Assembly (NCBI RefSeq): GCF_900115245.1
Contig: NZ_FOVT01000005.1
Span: 186,001 to 250,000, forward strand
Direction: 5' to 3'
Length of the DNA stretch: 64,000 nucleotides
DNA from: Mesorhizobium sp. NFR06
Lineage (GTDB): Bacteria; Pseudomonadota; Alphaproteobacteria; Rhizobiales; Rhizobiaceae
The notes under the pieces were generated by a model that made no database searches, was not told where the DNA came from, and was given only the letters and a program-made list of their open reading frames with translations. Positions 44,282 through 53,063 of this stretch are shown piece after piece (positions within the stretch are counted from its first letter, which is position 1; every line of letters begins with the position of its first letter). The translations under genes and the position numbers were made by a program.

Positions 44282-45469
44282 ATGAACCCGGTCGAAAATC
44301 CCTATTCGCCGGGTGCCGGCAACCGCCCTCCCGAGCTAGCGGGCCGGAATGAGGTCATCAAAGAAGCAGATATCATGTTTCAGCGGCTTCTTGCGGGCCG
44401 ATCAATCCAGCCGATGGTGATGGTTGGGCTGCGAGGTGTGGGCAAGACAGTGTTGCTGCGGCACATGCACGACACGGCCAAGGCGGCCGGTTTCGAGGTC
44501 ATCTACGCCGAGGCGACCGAAGGGAAGAAGCTTCCCGAAATTCTCATGGCAGGCCTACGCAAGGCATTGCTCTCTTTAAGCCTGATCGAAGCCGCCAAGG
44601 ATCGCGCACGACGCAGTCTTGGCGCATTGAAAGCTTTCGTCGCCGGGTTAGGCCTGACCTTTGGTGACGTCTCGCTCTCTTACGACCCGACAATCGGTGT
44701 AGCGGATAGCGGCGACCTCGAGGCCGACCTCGCCGATATCCTTGTTGAGGTTGGTGAAGCTGCCGCGGCCGCCAACAAGGCGGTGGTCATATTCGTCGAT
44801 GAACTCCAGATTCTCGAAAAGCAGGAACTCAGCGCGCTGATCGCCGCGGTTCACCGAATAAGCCAGGAAGCTCTTCCCGTGACGTTCATTGGAGCAGGCT
44901 TACCACAGGTGTTAGCACTTGCCGGCAGTGCGAAATCATATGCGGAAAGGCTGTTCGTGTACCCTCGCATCGACGCTTTGAGCGAAGAAGCCGCAATCGC
45001 TGCGATTGAGCACCCCGCAGCCGCCTTGAAAGTTGAATTCGAAGCGGACGCTATTTCCGAGATATTGCGTGTCACCGAACGTTACCCATACTTCCTGCAG
45101 CAATGGGCATTCTGCGCATGGAACATCGCTCCTGACAGCAAGAAGATCACCTGGTCGGACGTGCTCGACGCGACCGAAGTCGCGCGGGGCAAGCTTGATG
45201 AGAGCTTTTTTCGCGTGCGCTATGACCGGTGCACGCCTACCGAGAAGAACTATATGCGCGCCCTCGCCGAACTCGGCAAAGGGACGCACCGTTCAGGCGA
45301 CGTTGCGGACCAACTCGGCTGCGACACCGACAAAGCTAACCAACAGCGCACCGCGCTCATAAAGAAGGCGATGATCTACTCGCCCGCCCATGGCGACGTG
45401 TGCTTCACCGTGCCGATGTTCGACGAGTTCATGCGTCGCGAGATACCGGACTTTATACCCAAGGCCTGA
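44282..45469 (+). CDS. AAA/STAND-like P-loop ATPase
   Basis: A 395-residue ATPase: VMVGLRGVGKTVLLRHMHD is Walker A (about residues 45-60) and AVVIFVDELQILEK Walker B (about 160-172), followed by sensor-like GAGLPQVLALAG and a C-terminal winged-helix-like region. It resembles Orc1/Cdc6-like and archaeal-type ATPases that bind DNA. It lies 31 bases after the previous gene with no clear ribosome binding site, so membership of the phosphorothioation operon is likely but not proven. Confidence 0.78.
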   Translation: MNPVENPYSPGAGNRPPELAGRNEVIKEADIMFQRLLAGRSIQPMVMVGLRGVGKTVLLRHMHDTAKAAGFEVIYAEATEGKKLPEILMAGLRKALLSLSLIEAAKDRARRSLGALKAFVAGLGLTFGDVSLSYDPTIGVADSGDLEADLADILVEVGEAAAAANKAVVIFVDELQILEKQELSALIAAVHRISQEALPVTFIGAGLPQVLALAGSAKSYAERLFVYPRIDALSEEAAIAAIEHPAAALKVEFEADAISEILRVTERYPYFLQQWAFCAWNIAPDSKKITWSDVLDATEVARGKLDESFFRVRYDRCTPTEKNYMRALAELGKGTHRSGDVADQLGCDTDKANQQRTALIKKAMIYSPAHGDVCFTVPMFDEFMRREIPDFIPKA

Positions 45470-46431
45470 TCGCCCAATTGAATCGCGCGTGGTCTGGCGA
45501 ATGCATCGGGCTGTGAGTCACGCTACCATGCCCATCTTGTTTTCGGCGGCAGAATATGGCTCTTCGACTTCGGCAGGCGGAATGTTCCCGAAGGGCTCCA
45601 GCTGCCGGCGACTGGTCAGCCAGTCGACCGTTTGGGCGTGGCACCGACGGCTTCGAAGCTACGCCACGACCACAAATCAGCATGGCACGCACGCGGATTT
45701 CTGCTGCAAACTTGTTGGTTGCATGCTCCACCGCCCTCCGGAGTTAAAGCGCCGGCAGCCCCGGCGCGGCACTTCGCTACTGCTGGCGTTAGTGCAGCTT
45801 CGGGCGAAGCCAAAAACTATTGGCCCAGAGGTTGCAAGGCACGACGTTTGATCCAGGAGCAGCAACGCGTGCCAGCAAGCCCCTTTCCGGCAGGAGCGGG
45901 CAGCACTTAAGCAGCAGGTAGTTGCCCAGAACGACCCACTTCGGGGCTGGCCTGTTGCGACATGTGCTTGCGCCCAGGCAGTTGCAAATGTTCGGCTAAT
46001 GGTTGCCATGGTGGCCCGGTAAGCCTGGCACTGTTTGCGGCGCCACCATTTCGATCGGCGATGGATAGTTCAAGGTGGCCTCATAACTTTTCCGGGCATT
46101 TGAAGAGTTCACAGCATGTCGATAGCTCTCAAATAGTCGAGACACGCTGGATATCGCACTTATAGCTTGCAACGGCTTGGCACCGCATATGCGCGCTGCG
46201 CATGCCCCGGCCTGAACTTCGAAAGCAGACATAGTTGACGCCGAGCCGATGATAGGCCAAGCGGTTCATTATGACGCCGCGAACTGCGGCACTATCCATC
46301 AGTGCTTCGCTTCAAGTCGGTCAAGGCATCTGGCTCTGGATGCTATATTCGTCAGTCCTGCGCCGGCAGTTTTGGCATTGCTGATCTCGGCAAAGAATGC
46401 CAATGTCTATACTGATCGGGGGATCGCAATC
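45470..46431. other. 960 bases without a supportable gene
   Basis: Frames of 60-150 codons exist (for example 45390-45851 plus), but they are composition-driven and conflict with each other. The base composition shifts from GC-rich to AT-richer near 46.2 kb, which may mark a junction between two acquired segments. Confidence 0.45.
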
Positions 46432-47880
46432 ATGTTTGCTCGTCTTCGAGTAAGGATGCATAAGCATCGATCAAGCCAAGTGAGCGTCGTCGTCTATTTT
46501 TCTGCATTCCTAGCCGTCTTCGTGGTGCTAAGCCACACCGGCACCAGGATTGCGGAAACGTTCAACACGCGTTTCTGGCCTCTTGTATCTGCCATTGCGC
46601 TGTTGGCTGCAGTGATTGGCGTGTCAGAATGGTCGGACGCTATCAGACGTTGCGTTGAGTGTGCAAAGCGTATCGTAGGCCGCTCGACGCGCAGGCTTGT
46701 TGCTTTTTTCGCGATTGTGACTTTACCACTACTTTTATTTTCTGTGCTTATATTAATATGCCAGATAAAGCACAGTCTTTATGATGCGGCCATTCGAAGT
46801 GCCAGCGAAGAGTTACGAGATTCGCCCGGCGTGCCATCGTCGTCTTCATTGGTGACGGCCCTCTCTTCCAATTTCTCGTCCTATCCAACCCGCAAAGAAA
46901 TACCGTTGTTAATTGCGACTCGTAGTGCCGAATTGCGGCGAAACGATCCCGCCTCACTTGAGGAGTTTCGTGCCTTTAGCCGATGGGCGCTCGAGTCAAC
47001 AGTCGGCGACCCCGGCAACCTCTCACAAATTGGTGCGCTTGTCTCTCATTCCAACTATTCTTTCCTGCTGGACGATCTTTGCCAGTGCGGCGATACGCCG
47101 TTTACAAACTATGATCCCGTTCCATTCTTAGTAAATTTGGCACTGGAGGGGTACAGAACAGTTGCGCCACCCGCCGGTTACTCTTCAAATCTCGCATATA
47201 GTAGCGCTCTCCTGAATGCCGTACCGGAGACATCAACTCGAAAACTGGCAGTCAAGAACATCGATATCGCGCAGCAGATATCGAGATTCCGCTCACTGAA
47301 TAAGAGAAAGGCGACCGTTTCGAAAGCCCTGGCTTCCCTTGTTGCCACGCGGTCGAGCATCGAAGAAATTTTGAACAGGGATGCTGCTCCTCGATCGTCT
47401 GTCAGATTGCATGAAATATTTCAGCAGAGTTCTGACCTCGTTGCTCAAGCATATGTCGAAGAATGTGGTTTCTTTCATGCAATCGGGTCATCAAACCGAG
47501 AAGAAATGGCGGCTGATATGGCTGCCAGACGTTTTGCTTCTATTGTGAATCTGCGGGCTGACGTCATAAAGTTTTATGATGGGAAGGTTATGTGGATGCA
47601 GCCGCCTGGGAAGCTGATGCTGTTTTGGCACATTGTAAAATGGCGAAAGGGCCTGCAGGCCCAAGAAGATATCGCCAGAGCTTTGGAGGCCGCAAAGGCC
47701 GGCTGTCCATCGTACAACGATAAACTGTTAGCTGCAATTAAAGGCGGAGCCGAGGGCAGCTGGATCAATGACAGCTTCCGTACGCAATGGTCAAAGGGGA
47801 CTGTGGACGCGGCCCAACTCGATTCCGCTGCTTCCAATTATGTCATGGTCGGTACAATTGATCAGGGATGGAGGTATTAG
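46432..47880 (+). CDS. Membrane-anchored protein of unknown family (orphan trio, gene 1)
   Basis: About 482 residues from ATG 46432, which has GGGGGA upstream and avoids a poor N-terminal extension. Three hydrophobic segments lie near residues 18-35 (VVVYFSAFLAVFVVL), 47-63 (FWPLVSAIALLAAVIGV) and 92-112 (LVAFFAIVTLPLLLFSVLIL); the remaining 370 residues are soluble and mostly helical. No domain is recognised. It is AT-richer than the flanking regions and is followed one base later by the next gene, so the two are coupled. Confidence 0.7.
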   Translation: MFARLRVRMHKHRSSQVSVVVYFSAFLAVFVVLSHTGTRIAETFNTRFWPLVSAIALLAAVIGVSEWSDAIRRCVECAKRIVGRSTRRLVAFFAIVTLPLLLFSVLILICQIKHSLYDAAIRSASEELRDSPGVPSSSSLVTALSSNFSSYPTRKEIPLLIATRSAELRRNDPASLEEFRAFSRWALESTVGDPGNLSQIGALVSHSNYSFLLDDLCQCGDTPFTNYDPVPFLVNLALEGYRTVAPPAGYSSNLAYSSALLNAVPETSTRKLAVKNIDIAQQISRFRSLNKRKATVSKALASLVATRSSIEEILNRDAAPRSSVRLHEIFQQSSDLVAQAYVEECGFFHAIGSSNREEMAADMAARRFASIVNLRADVIKFYDGKVMWMQPPGKLMLFWHIVKWRKGLQAQEDIARALEAAKAGCPSYNDKLLAAIKGGAEGSWINDSFRTQWSKGTVDAAQLDSAASNYVMVGTIDQGWRY

Positions 47881-47881
47881 A

Positions 47882-48691
47882 ATGCCTGTTCAATCAGTCA
47901 ACTATACGCCAGAGCTTGAAGTTAGCGGTCTTGGTCAGTGGAAGTCGGGGCGCTGGCCAACTATAGCTAAGCAGGTTGTAGGCCGGCTTCAGTCTCACGG
48001 ACCATTCTTGGTATGCACCACCATAGACACGGAAACAAAGCCCGGGTTTGTCCACGTTCAAAATCCGGAAGACTTTTGGAAAAACGTCTATTCTCCAAAA
48101 CAGGTAGTTGTGCAGAGCGGGTTTCTCGCGCGAAAGGCAGGTTGGATCACGATCCCCTTCTTCTCGGAGCGAGCAGGGCTCTTCGTGAATATGGAAGCTC
48201 GTTGCGGCCAATTGACTGTAACGCAACTTCGCTCCCTGTTGACCGGCGAGGTAAGGTATTGGTCCGACCTCGGGGGCTCCAAAAACTTGGTCCGGATCTT
48301 TAGGTTGCGGCCTTCAGAGCGGCGGCGCGGCGGGGAATTCGTGACTATGCTTGATCGCCGATTTGATCTCATTTTGCAGGGTATCGGCCTCAAATTCGAA
48401 GATGTAGACCACAGGGTAGAGCGTGCAGCTACCTATGTCGAACTATCCGGTTTGGTACGACGGAATTCGGGTGGAGTTGCGATTGGACTTCGCGCCGCGC
48501 CATTGTTCGGTCTTCGTCCGCTCTCCATTGATAGACACGTGTTCAACGCGTTCGGGATAGATGCAGACTACCCTCTTGGCTATGAAGTCTCTGTGGGGTT
48601 TCAGGCTTCTGTCGAGGGCGCGCATGCGATGGCTTCGTTTTTCCAGGAGATACGTCGGCGAGAGATCTCGGATCTGAGATTCTGGATGTAA
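47882..48691 (+). CDS. Periplasmic-binding-protein-fold protein without signal peptide (orphan trio, gene 2)
   Basis: A 269-residue protein with GGAGG seven bases before ATG 47882. LTVTQLRSLLTGEVRYWSDL, then LVRIFRLRPSERRRGGEFV, resemble the segments of PstS-type binding proteins in which LxxIFxGxixxWxxLGG is followed by xxRxxxSGT. No signal peptide is visible, so the fold may be used as an intracellular ligand sensor. It may work with the membrane protein upstream. The match is short and the family assignment is tentative. Confidence 0.65.
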   Translation: MPVQSVNYTPELEVSGLGQWKSGRWPTIAKQVVGRLQSHGPFLVCTTIDTETKPGFVHVQNPEDFWKNVYSPKQVVVQSGFLARKAGWITIPFFSERAGLFVNMEARCGQLTVTQLRSLLTGEVRYWSDLGGSKNLVRIFRLRPSERRRGGEFVTMLDRRFDLILQGIGLKFEDVDHRVERAATYVELSGLVRRNSGGVAIGLRAAPLFGLRPLSIDRHVFNAFGIDADYPLGYEVSVGFQASVEGAHAMASFFQEIRRREISDLRFWM

Positions 48692-48715
48692 ATCCGCCGA
48701 AGAGGAAGCCGGCCG

Positions 48716-49924
48716 ATGCGGATGCCGTGTGCTGATGATCGCCCAAGGTCTACAGCGGAGCGCGTCTTTCAAGTTCGGTCCGCTACTTTGCTTTGGGCGA
48801 ACCTGGAGTATTTTCGTGCGAACTGCAGAACGGTTCGCAGGCATCGTTTCGGGGGGGATGATGAGAGGTTGGGTGAATGGATATTGCAACAATTTGCGTT
48901 CGTATCTGCTCCACATACTTCCGATAATGCATTGCATCGCGCAATCCCGGTTACTGACCGCCAAGTGACGGCAGTTCGGCCACCACAGTATGATCGAAGC
49001 ATAGTCATCGAGGTGGACGGAAGTTGGTACGATATTAAGGGTGGTGGCCTACCACCCGGCCGAGTTCCGGCATTTGGTGAATATTCGACAGGTCTCTTCC
49101 ATGCTCATTTGGCGGTCACAGAGCTATACACGTCAATACTGCTCAGTGAGATTTTTCGTCGCGATGGCGACGGATTGGTTGGAGTCGTTTCGTGCCTCGC
49201 CATAATACAACTTCCGATCATGATAAAACTCAGTAGTAGACTATCGATCATGGTGCCGGTCGTTCTCTATGTCAGGCCGCATGTGTCTCGGCATCGCTTT
49301 GGTGGAGACATAGATCCACTGGATAGCGAAGAGTCGATTTACAAACTTGGGATAGAGCTCTTTCTTCGAGGGTTTGGCATCACATCATGCCAGGCAGACA
49401 GGGATATTGCGGTCGGAAGCAGATCAGACGGTATGCCAGTTACCCAAGGTAATCGATTGTTGACTGGAGACTTTGCCGAACGAATACAGCGCGTTTGCCG
49501 CGATACTGATTTCACTCTACCCGCAGTGTTCGAATTCACGAATGTTCAGATAGGGCGGCGGAGGCGGAAATCGAAGCGGATATTACTAATAGATTTGGAG
49601 CATTATGAGTACAAAAGTGCATTTCGTAAGCACTTATCGCAGGTTTGCAGTCTTGGAAACAAAACTGCGATTGAAATTGTCCCGAGTTTTAATCCATCAT
49701 ACATCAAAGCTCCAACCAATTACCACCCGGGAGCTCATCTGTTGCAATATGAGGCTCGCGCCATCGGCGATCATCAAGGTAACTTTAGACGGGTGACATG
49801 GTGCGCGATCGACACGTTTCTCCAAACTGCGGGGCCGACTGACTGCCGTTCGAACATTCTGCGACTCTTGAGGCAAGCGGCTTGGAAGCCAGTTCCGAAC
49901 ACGATATCTTCAACATCGGTTTGA
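48716..49924 (+). CDS. Hypothetical protein (orphan trio, gene 3)
   Basis: A 402-residue protein from ATG 48716 with GAGGAAG seven bases upstream. The stretch VIEVDGSWYDIKGGGLPPGR and the helices after it slightly resemble the nucleotide-binding N-lobe of pseudokinase/AMPylase-like proteins such as SelO, with a later IEVDG/K and E; this is a weak visual likeness only. No membrane segment. It follows gene 2 after 24 bases, so the three are one transcription unit. It is rich in Arg and Ile/Ser relative to neighbours, fitting its AT-richer DNA. Confidence 0.6.
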   Translation: MRMPCADDRPRSTAERVFQVRSATLLWANLEYFRANCRTVRRHRFGGDDERLGEWILQQFAFVSAPHTSDNALHRAIPVTDRQVTAVRPPQYDRSIVIEVDGSWYDIKGGGLPPGRVPAFGEYSTGLFHAHLAVTELYTSILLSEIFRRDGDGLVGVVSCLAIIQLPIMIKLSSRLSIMVPVVLYVRPHVSRHRFGGDIDPLDSEESIYKLGIELFLRGFGITSCQADRDIAVGSRSDGMPVTQGNRLLTGDFAERIQRVCRDTDFTLPAVFEFTNVQIGRRRRKSKRILLIDLEHYEYKSAFRKHLSQVCSLGNKTAIEIVPSFNPSYIKAPTNYHPGAHLLQYEARAIGDHQGNFRRVTWCAIDTFLQTAGPTDCRSNILRLLRQAAWKPVPNTISSTSV

Positions 49925-50367
49925 TTGAAATATGCGCGGGTTGCGGCAACTTGCCGGACGGGCTCGCGGGAGTGCGTACGGCGGCTTCCAGCAGGGCGGC
50001 ACCTCGTTTGGTTGACGGGTGGATCGCGCCACAGCAGCTGTTGTCCTAAGGGCCGTCGGGGCCTAGAGATCGCGAGCGGCCAGCAAATCGGCACATCGTG
50101 CTTGCTTCTTATATTGTATATTGCCCACCACGACCAGATCGCGGCCGACCATCGCTCAACCATCCATATCAGGCTCGCGGATGGTAGAAAAATGGCGAAG
50201 CTGCGTTTTGAGTGCCCAGGAGTTCTGGTTTCCTTGAGCTCCTAGGGGTTTACCGGTCGGTGAGGACTGCCTTTCCATAATGCCAAGGCGCGACGCTGCC
50301 CGCCGTGGCTTTCAGTAAGTAAATGTCGGCTTCCCGGCTTGTCTGTAGCATGAGCCGGCGTGCCGGA
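49925..50367. other. 440 bases without a supportable gene
   Basis: Frames on both strands (49925-50245 plus, 49774-50163 minus) are short and lack motifs. The stretch lies between converging genes; no terminator hairpin with a T-run was seen. Confidence 0.4.
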
Positions 50368-51303
50368 TTAGCAGAACAGCACCAGGTGTCGGGTTCCGAA
50401 GCGCAGGGTCAGCAAGTGCTCAGGCATGTTAGGGCCCTCAACATCCAAGATTTTATCCCATCCCTGGCAGTCTGTGTGGATACGGTAGATCACGCCCGAA
50501 CCATCAGCTTTGCAGTTCACAAAGTAGGGCGATCCATCGTCGAGAATCAGCGCGGCGTTCAGCGTCTGGTCAAGGGCCTCGTGGAGTTCCATATGGGCTG
50601 AAACTTCAAGCGTTCCAGCGGCGAGACCATCCATTATCCGGTCTATATTAACGTTACCCGTGCCGCCAGTGTTGGTCTTTAGGAAGAAGTTAGCGCCGCC
50701 CATCGCGAAGAACACAAAGCGCGTCCAGTTCTTCGCCCAAGTATGGGACCACACACAGAGCGGCTGCAGGGGCGGCTTGGTTGGTGGCGCTGCAACGGTG
50801 GCAGCGACGGTATACATCGCCACAGCTCCGGTCGCGCTATTGTAGCCCATGAAGGCTACTTGGTTCATCGAGACAAACGGCCGTATCATCGTGAACCCGG
50901 CTGTGGGTCCTGGCTCGTGCGAGCGATGGAATTCGAGTGCATCGCTCAGGGTAAGTTTTTGGTCAATCGCGCGAAATTCGAAGCGTCCGTTCTCACGCTG
51001 ATAGCACATCACATAAGGTTGGTTGGCGAGCACGAAACTCTCAATTGCGTCCCACCCCACCCCAAGGTTTTCGTTACCGGCCAAGGTGAAAAATGGCGCC
51101 GTAAGTCCGGCCACGTAGAATTGTGCTGCCCCGCTACGGCGTTCATACATCAAAAGATGTGGGAGGCCCCCAAGCTCGACCGAGGCAACTAGGTCATAGC
51201 GCCCGAAAATGTCTTGTGCTGCGGCCGTGGTTAGAGATGTCAGCTTTGCTGTGCTGCCGCCACGTTCCGGATCGAAAAGAAAAGCGCCTACCTGCAAAAC
51301 CAT
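50368..51303 (-). CDS. Repetitive beta-rich (propeller-like) protein
   Basis: A 311-residue protein with repeated strands about 45-50 residues apart: PHLLMYERRSGAAQFYVA, PYVMCYQRENGRFEFRAI, VAFMGYNSATGAVAMYTV, FVFFAMGGANFFLKTNTG and HLLTLRFGTRHLVLFC. This pattern of hydrophobic strand, Tyr and Gly turn suggests a beta-propeller or lectin-like fold. No signal peptide or catalytic motif. It lies divergent from cluster B with a 100-base gap; the shared promoter region hints at a link. Confidence 0.65.
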   Translation of the reverse strand: MVLQVGAFLFDPERGGSTAKLTSLTTAAAQDIFGRYDLVASVELGGLPHLLMYERRSGAAQFYVAGLTAPFFTLAGNENLGVGWDAIESFVLANQPYVMCYQRENGRFEFRAIDQKLTLSDALEFHRSHEPGPTAGFTMIRPFVSMNQVAFMGYNSATGAVAMYTVAATVAAPPTKPPLQPLCVWSHTWAKNWTRFVFFAMGGANFFLKTNTGGTGNVNIDRIMDGLAAGTLEVSAHMELHEALDQTLNAALILDDGSPYFVNCKADGSGVIYRIHTDCQGWDKILDVEGPNMPEHLLTLRFGTRHLVLFC

Positions 51304-51403
51304 GGTCAGTGTTTTCCAGTGAATATTGAGCTAGGAAAAGGTACATATTGACACTTGGCACGAAATAATCACATCTTTAAAGGCCTGGATAGGGGGAGTC
51401 GAA

Positions 51404-52516
51404 ATGTCGGCAATAGACGCCATATTTTTCGACGTGCGGGATACGCTAGGTACTGTGGACAGCCCCGGCCACCTTGTGCCCTTTCGACCTACTACTCAGA
51501 TGTTGCTAGAGGCGGTGAAGAGCCTCGGCGTGCGGATGGGGGCAATTACCAATCTGCCGTCAGGCCTCAGCGATGCCCATGGTCGCGAGATGGTCACCCA
51601 AGCGGTGCTATCGCAGAGGCCGGATGGCGGTCACGTGACGATCGGGGACTTCATTGCGCGTGACGATATCATTACCAATCACGAAGCGGCGGCCGACAAG
51701 CCAGCTGCGGCGATCTATGAGTTCGCCGCCAATAAGTTCAAAGTTCCGATCGGCCAATGTCTTTTTATCGGGGAGAATTTCAACGAGTGCGTCGGGGCGA
51801 AACTGGCCGGGATGGACAGCCTGATCAAGCCTAACCCCCCTGGCGGTGAATTCATGCGCGCGCTAGTGGGCAAGCTCGACGCATCTACCAACAGCAGCGG
51901 CCGCCAGTTCGAGGCGATGCTTGAGCATGAACATATGCTCGGCGAGCGGATCTTCGCAGTCGGAGGCGCAATTGCCGCCAGCATCGGCGTGTTGGTGGAT
52001 GGCAAGGCACCAGTCCAGGTTCCCGACCGCTGGACCTCGCCGCCGAATATCGCCGTCCCCGGCGAACTGCGTCGCGCCATGGCACTGTTCCTGCATCTGA
52101 TCGACCACTTCGCCGACCCCGTGCACCTAAAGGCGGAGGAGGCGATGATCGAGTTCGCGGTAGGGTGCGGGATGTCGCGCAAAACTGGTCAGTGGGTTTT
52201 CGACCAGCATGATCAGGCACGCGCTTATTGGAAGGCGATTGATGTCGCCTGGCGGCGGATCCAGACCGGCGACGATGACGACCGCTTCTATGCTCTGCAA
52301 GATTTCAAGGCTCTCGCCGACGCGTTCGTAGTACTGTTCAAGGCCCACGCTGTGCGCGAGAACAATCAGCTCTACCCAGATGCCGGCGCCGTGTTCAACG
52401 ATGCTGATGACGCGCTCGTGCTGAACATGATCCAACACTCGGGCGTTCCCGATATCTCTCCATATATCGGCATGGTTGAGCGGGCCGAGGCTCTGTTGGG
52501 GATCAAGCCGGAATAG
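51404..52516 (+). CDS. HAD-like domain fused to hemerythrin-like domain (cluster B)
   Basis: A 370-residue protein. Residues about 1-165 are a HAD-superfamily hydrolase-like domain: IFFDVRDTLGTV is motif I with one of the two usual Asp residues replaced (DxR rather than DxD), ITNLPSG motif II, DKPAAAIYEFA motif III, and LFIGENFNECVGA motif IV. Residues about 175-345 form a hemerythrin-like four-helix bundle: MLEHEHMLGE, HLIDHFADPVHLKAEE, FDQHDQARAYW and FKAHAVRENNQLYP give the His/Glu pattern of a di-iron site. Such a fusion suggests oxygen, redox or metal sensing joined to a phosphoryl domain. First gene of cluster B. Confidence 0.8.
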   Translation: MSAIDAIFFDVRDTLGTVDSPGHLVPFRPTTQMLLEAVKSLGVRMGAITNLPSGLSDAHGREMVTQAVLSQRPDGGHVTIGDFIARDDIITNHEAAADKPAAAIYEFAANKFKVPIGQCLFIGENFNECVGAKLAGMDSLIKPNPPGGEFMRALVGKLDASTNSSGRQFEAMLEHEHMLGERIFAVGGAIAASIGVLVDGKAPVQVPDRWTSPPNIAVPGELRRAMALFLHLIDHFADPVHLKAEEAMIEFAVGCGMSRKTGQWVFDQHDQARAYWKAIDVAWRRIQTGDDDDRFYALQDFKALADAFVVLFKAHAVRENNQLYPDAGAVFNDADDALVLNMIQHSGVPDISPYIGMVERAEALLGIKPE

Positions 52517-52541
52517 TACCAAGTGAAGGAGGACCGCAGCA

Positions 52542-53063
52542 ATGACAGTCCCGCGCGCACCAAAAATGACCGGCGCACGCTACTTTACTCCGGCTCAGAA
52601 CGAAGATCTCGCAACCTTGTTCGAAGCCATTTGGCCTGGTGCGCCCGGACGTCCAGGCGCGCGCGACGCCGGCGCCAGTGACTATGTTGATCAGTTGCTC
52701 GCCGTGGCGGAGGCATATTATGAGGTGCCGGGCTGGCGCGTCACATACCAGGAAGGTCTGGCCATGCTGACTGCAGGGGCAAAGACGCGATTCCCGGGGC
52801 TGGCGAATCTAGCCGCTCTCAAGCCGAATCAGGCGACGGATCTGCTAAGCCAACTACAGGCGGGCGCACTGGCCGAATTCCCCGACGTGGCTTGGCAAAA
52901 GAACTTCTTCGCGGTGCTTCGAAGCCACGCGATCGAAGGTTGCCTGGCAGACCCTCGCTGGGGCGGAAATCGTAACGGGGTGATTTGGAAGTGGCTGGGC
53001 TATCCCGGCGCACCTTTCCGGCAAGCGCCATTGTGCGCACATTTGCAGCAGGCGCCATTGTGA
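52542..53063 (+). CDS. Gluconate 2-dehydrogenase gamma-subunit-like protein (cluster B)
   Basis: A 173-residue protein of the gluconate 2-dehydrogenase subunit 3 family: FTPAQNEDLATLFEAIWPG at the N-terminus, a helical middle, then LRSHAIEGCLADPRWGGNRN and IWKWLGYPG at the end, the family's hallmark. It normally supports maturation or export of the flavoprotein subunit. No twin-arginine signal is visible here, whereas exported relatives often carry one. The stop overlaps the flavoprotein start (GTGA). Confidence 0.8.
   Translation: MTVPRAPKMTGARYFTPAQNEDLATLFEAIWPGAPGRPGARDAGASDYVDQLLAVAEAYYEVPGWRVTYQEGLAMLTAGAKTRFPGLANLAALKPNQATDLLSQLQAGALAEFPDVAWQKNFFAVLRSHAIEGCLADPRWGGNRNGVIWKWLGYPGAPFRQAPLCAHLQQAPL

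Noticed and set aside
45390..45851. 153-codon plus-strand frame after the AAA ATPase
   Set aside because: It starts inside the ATPase gene in another frame and has low-complexity Arg/Ser sequence.
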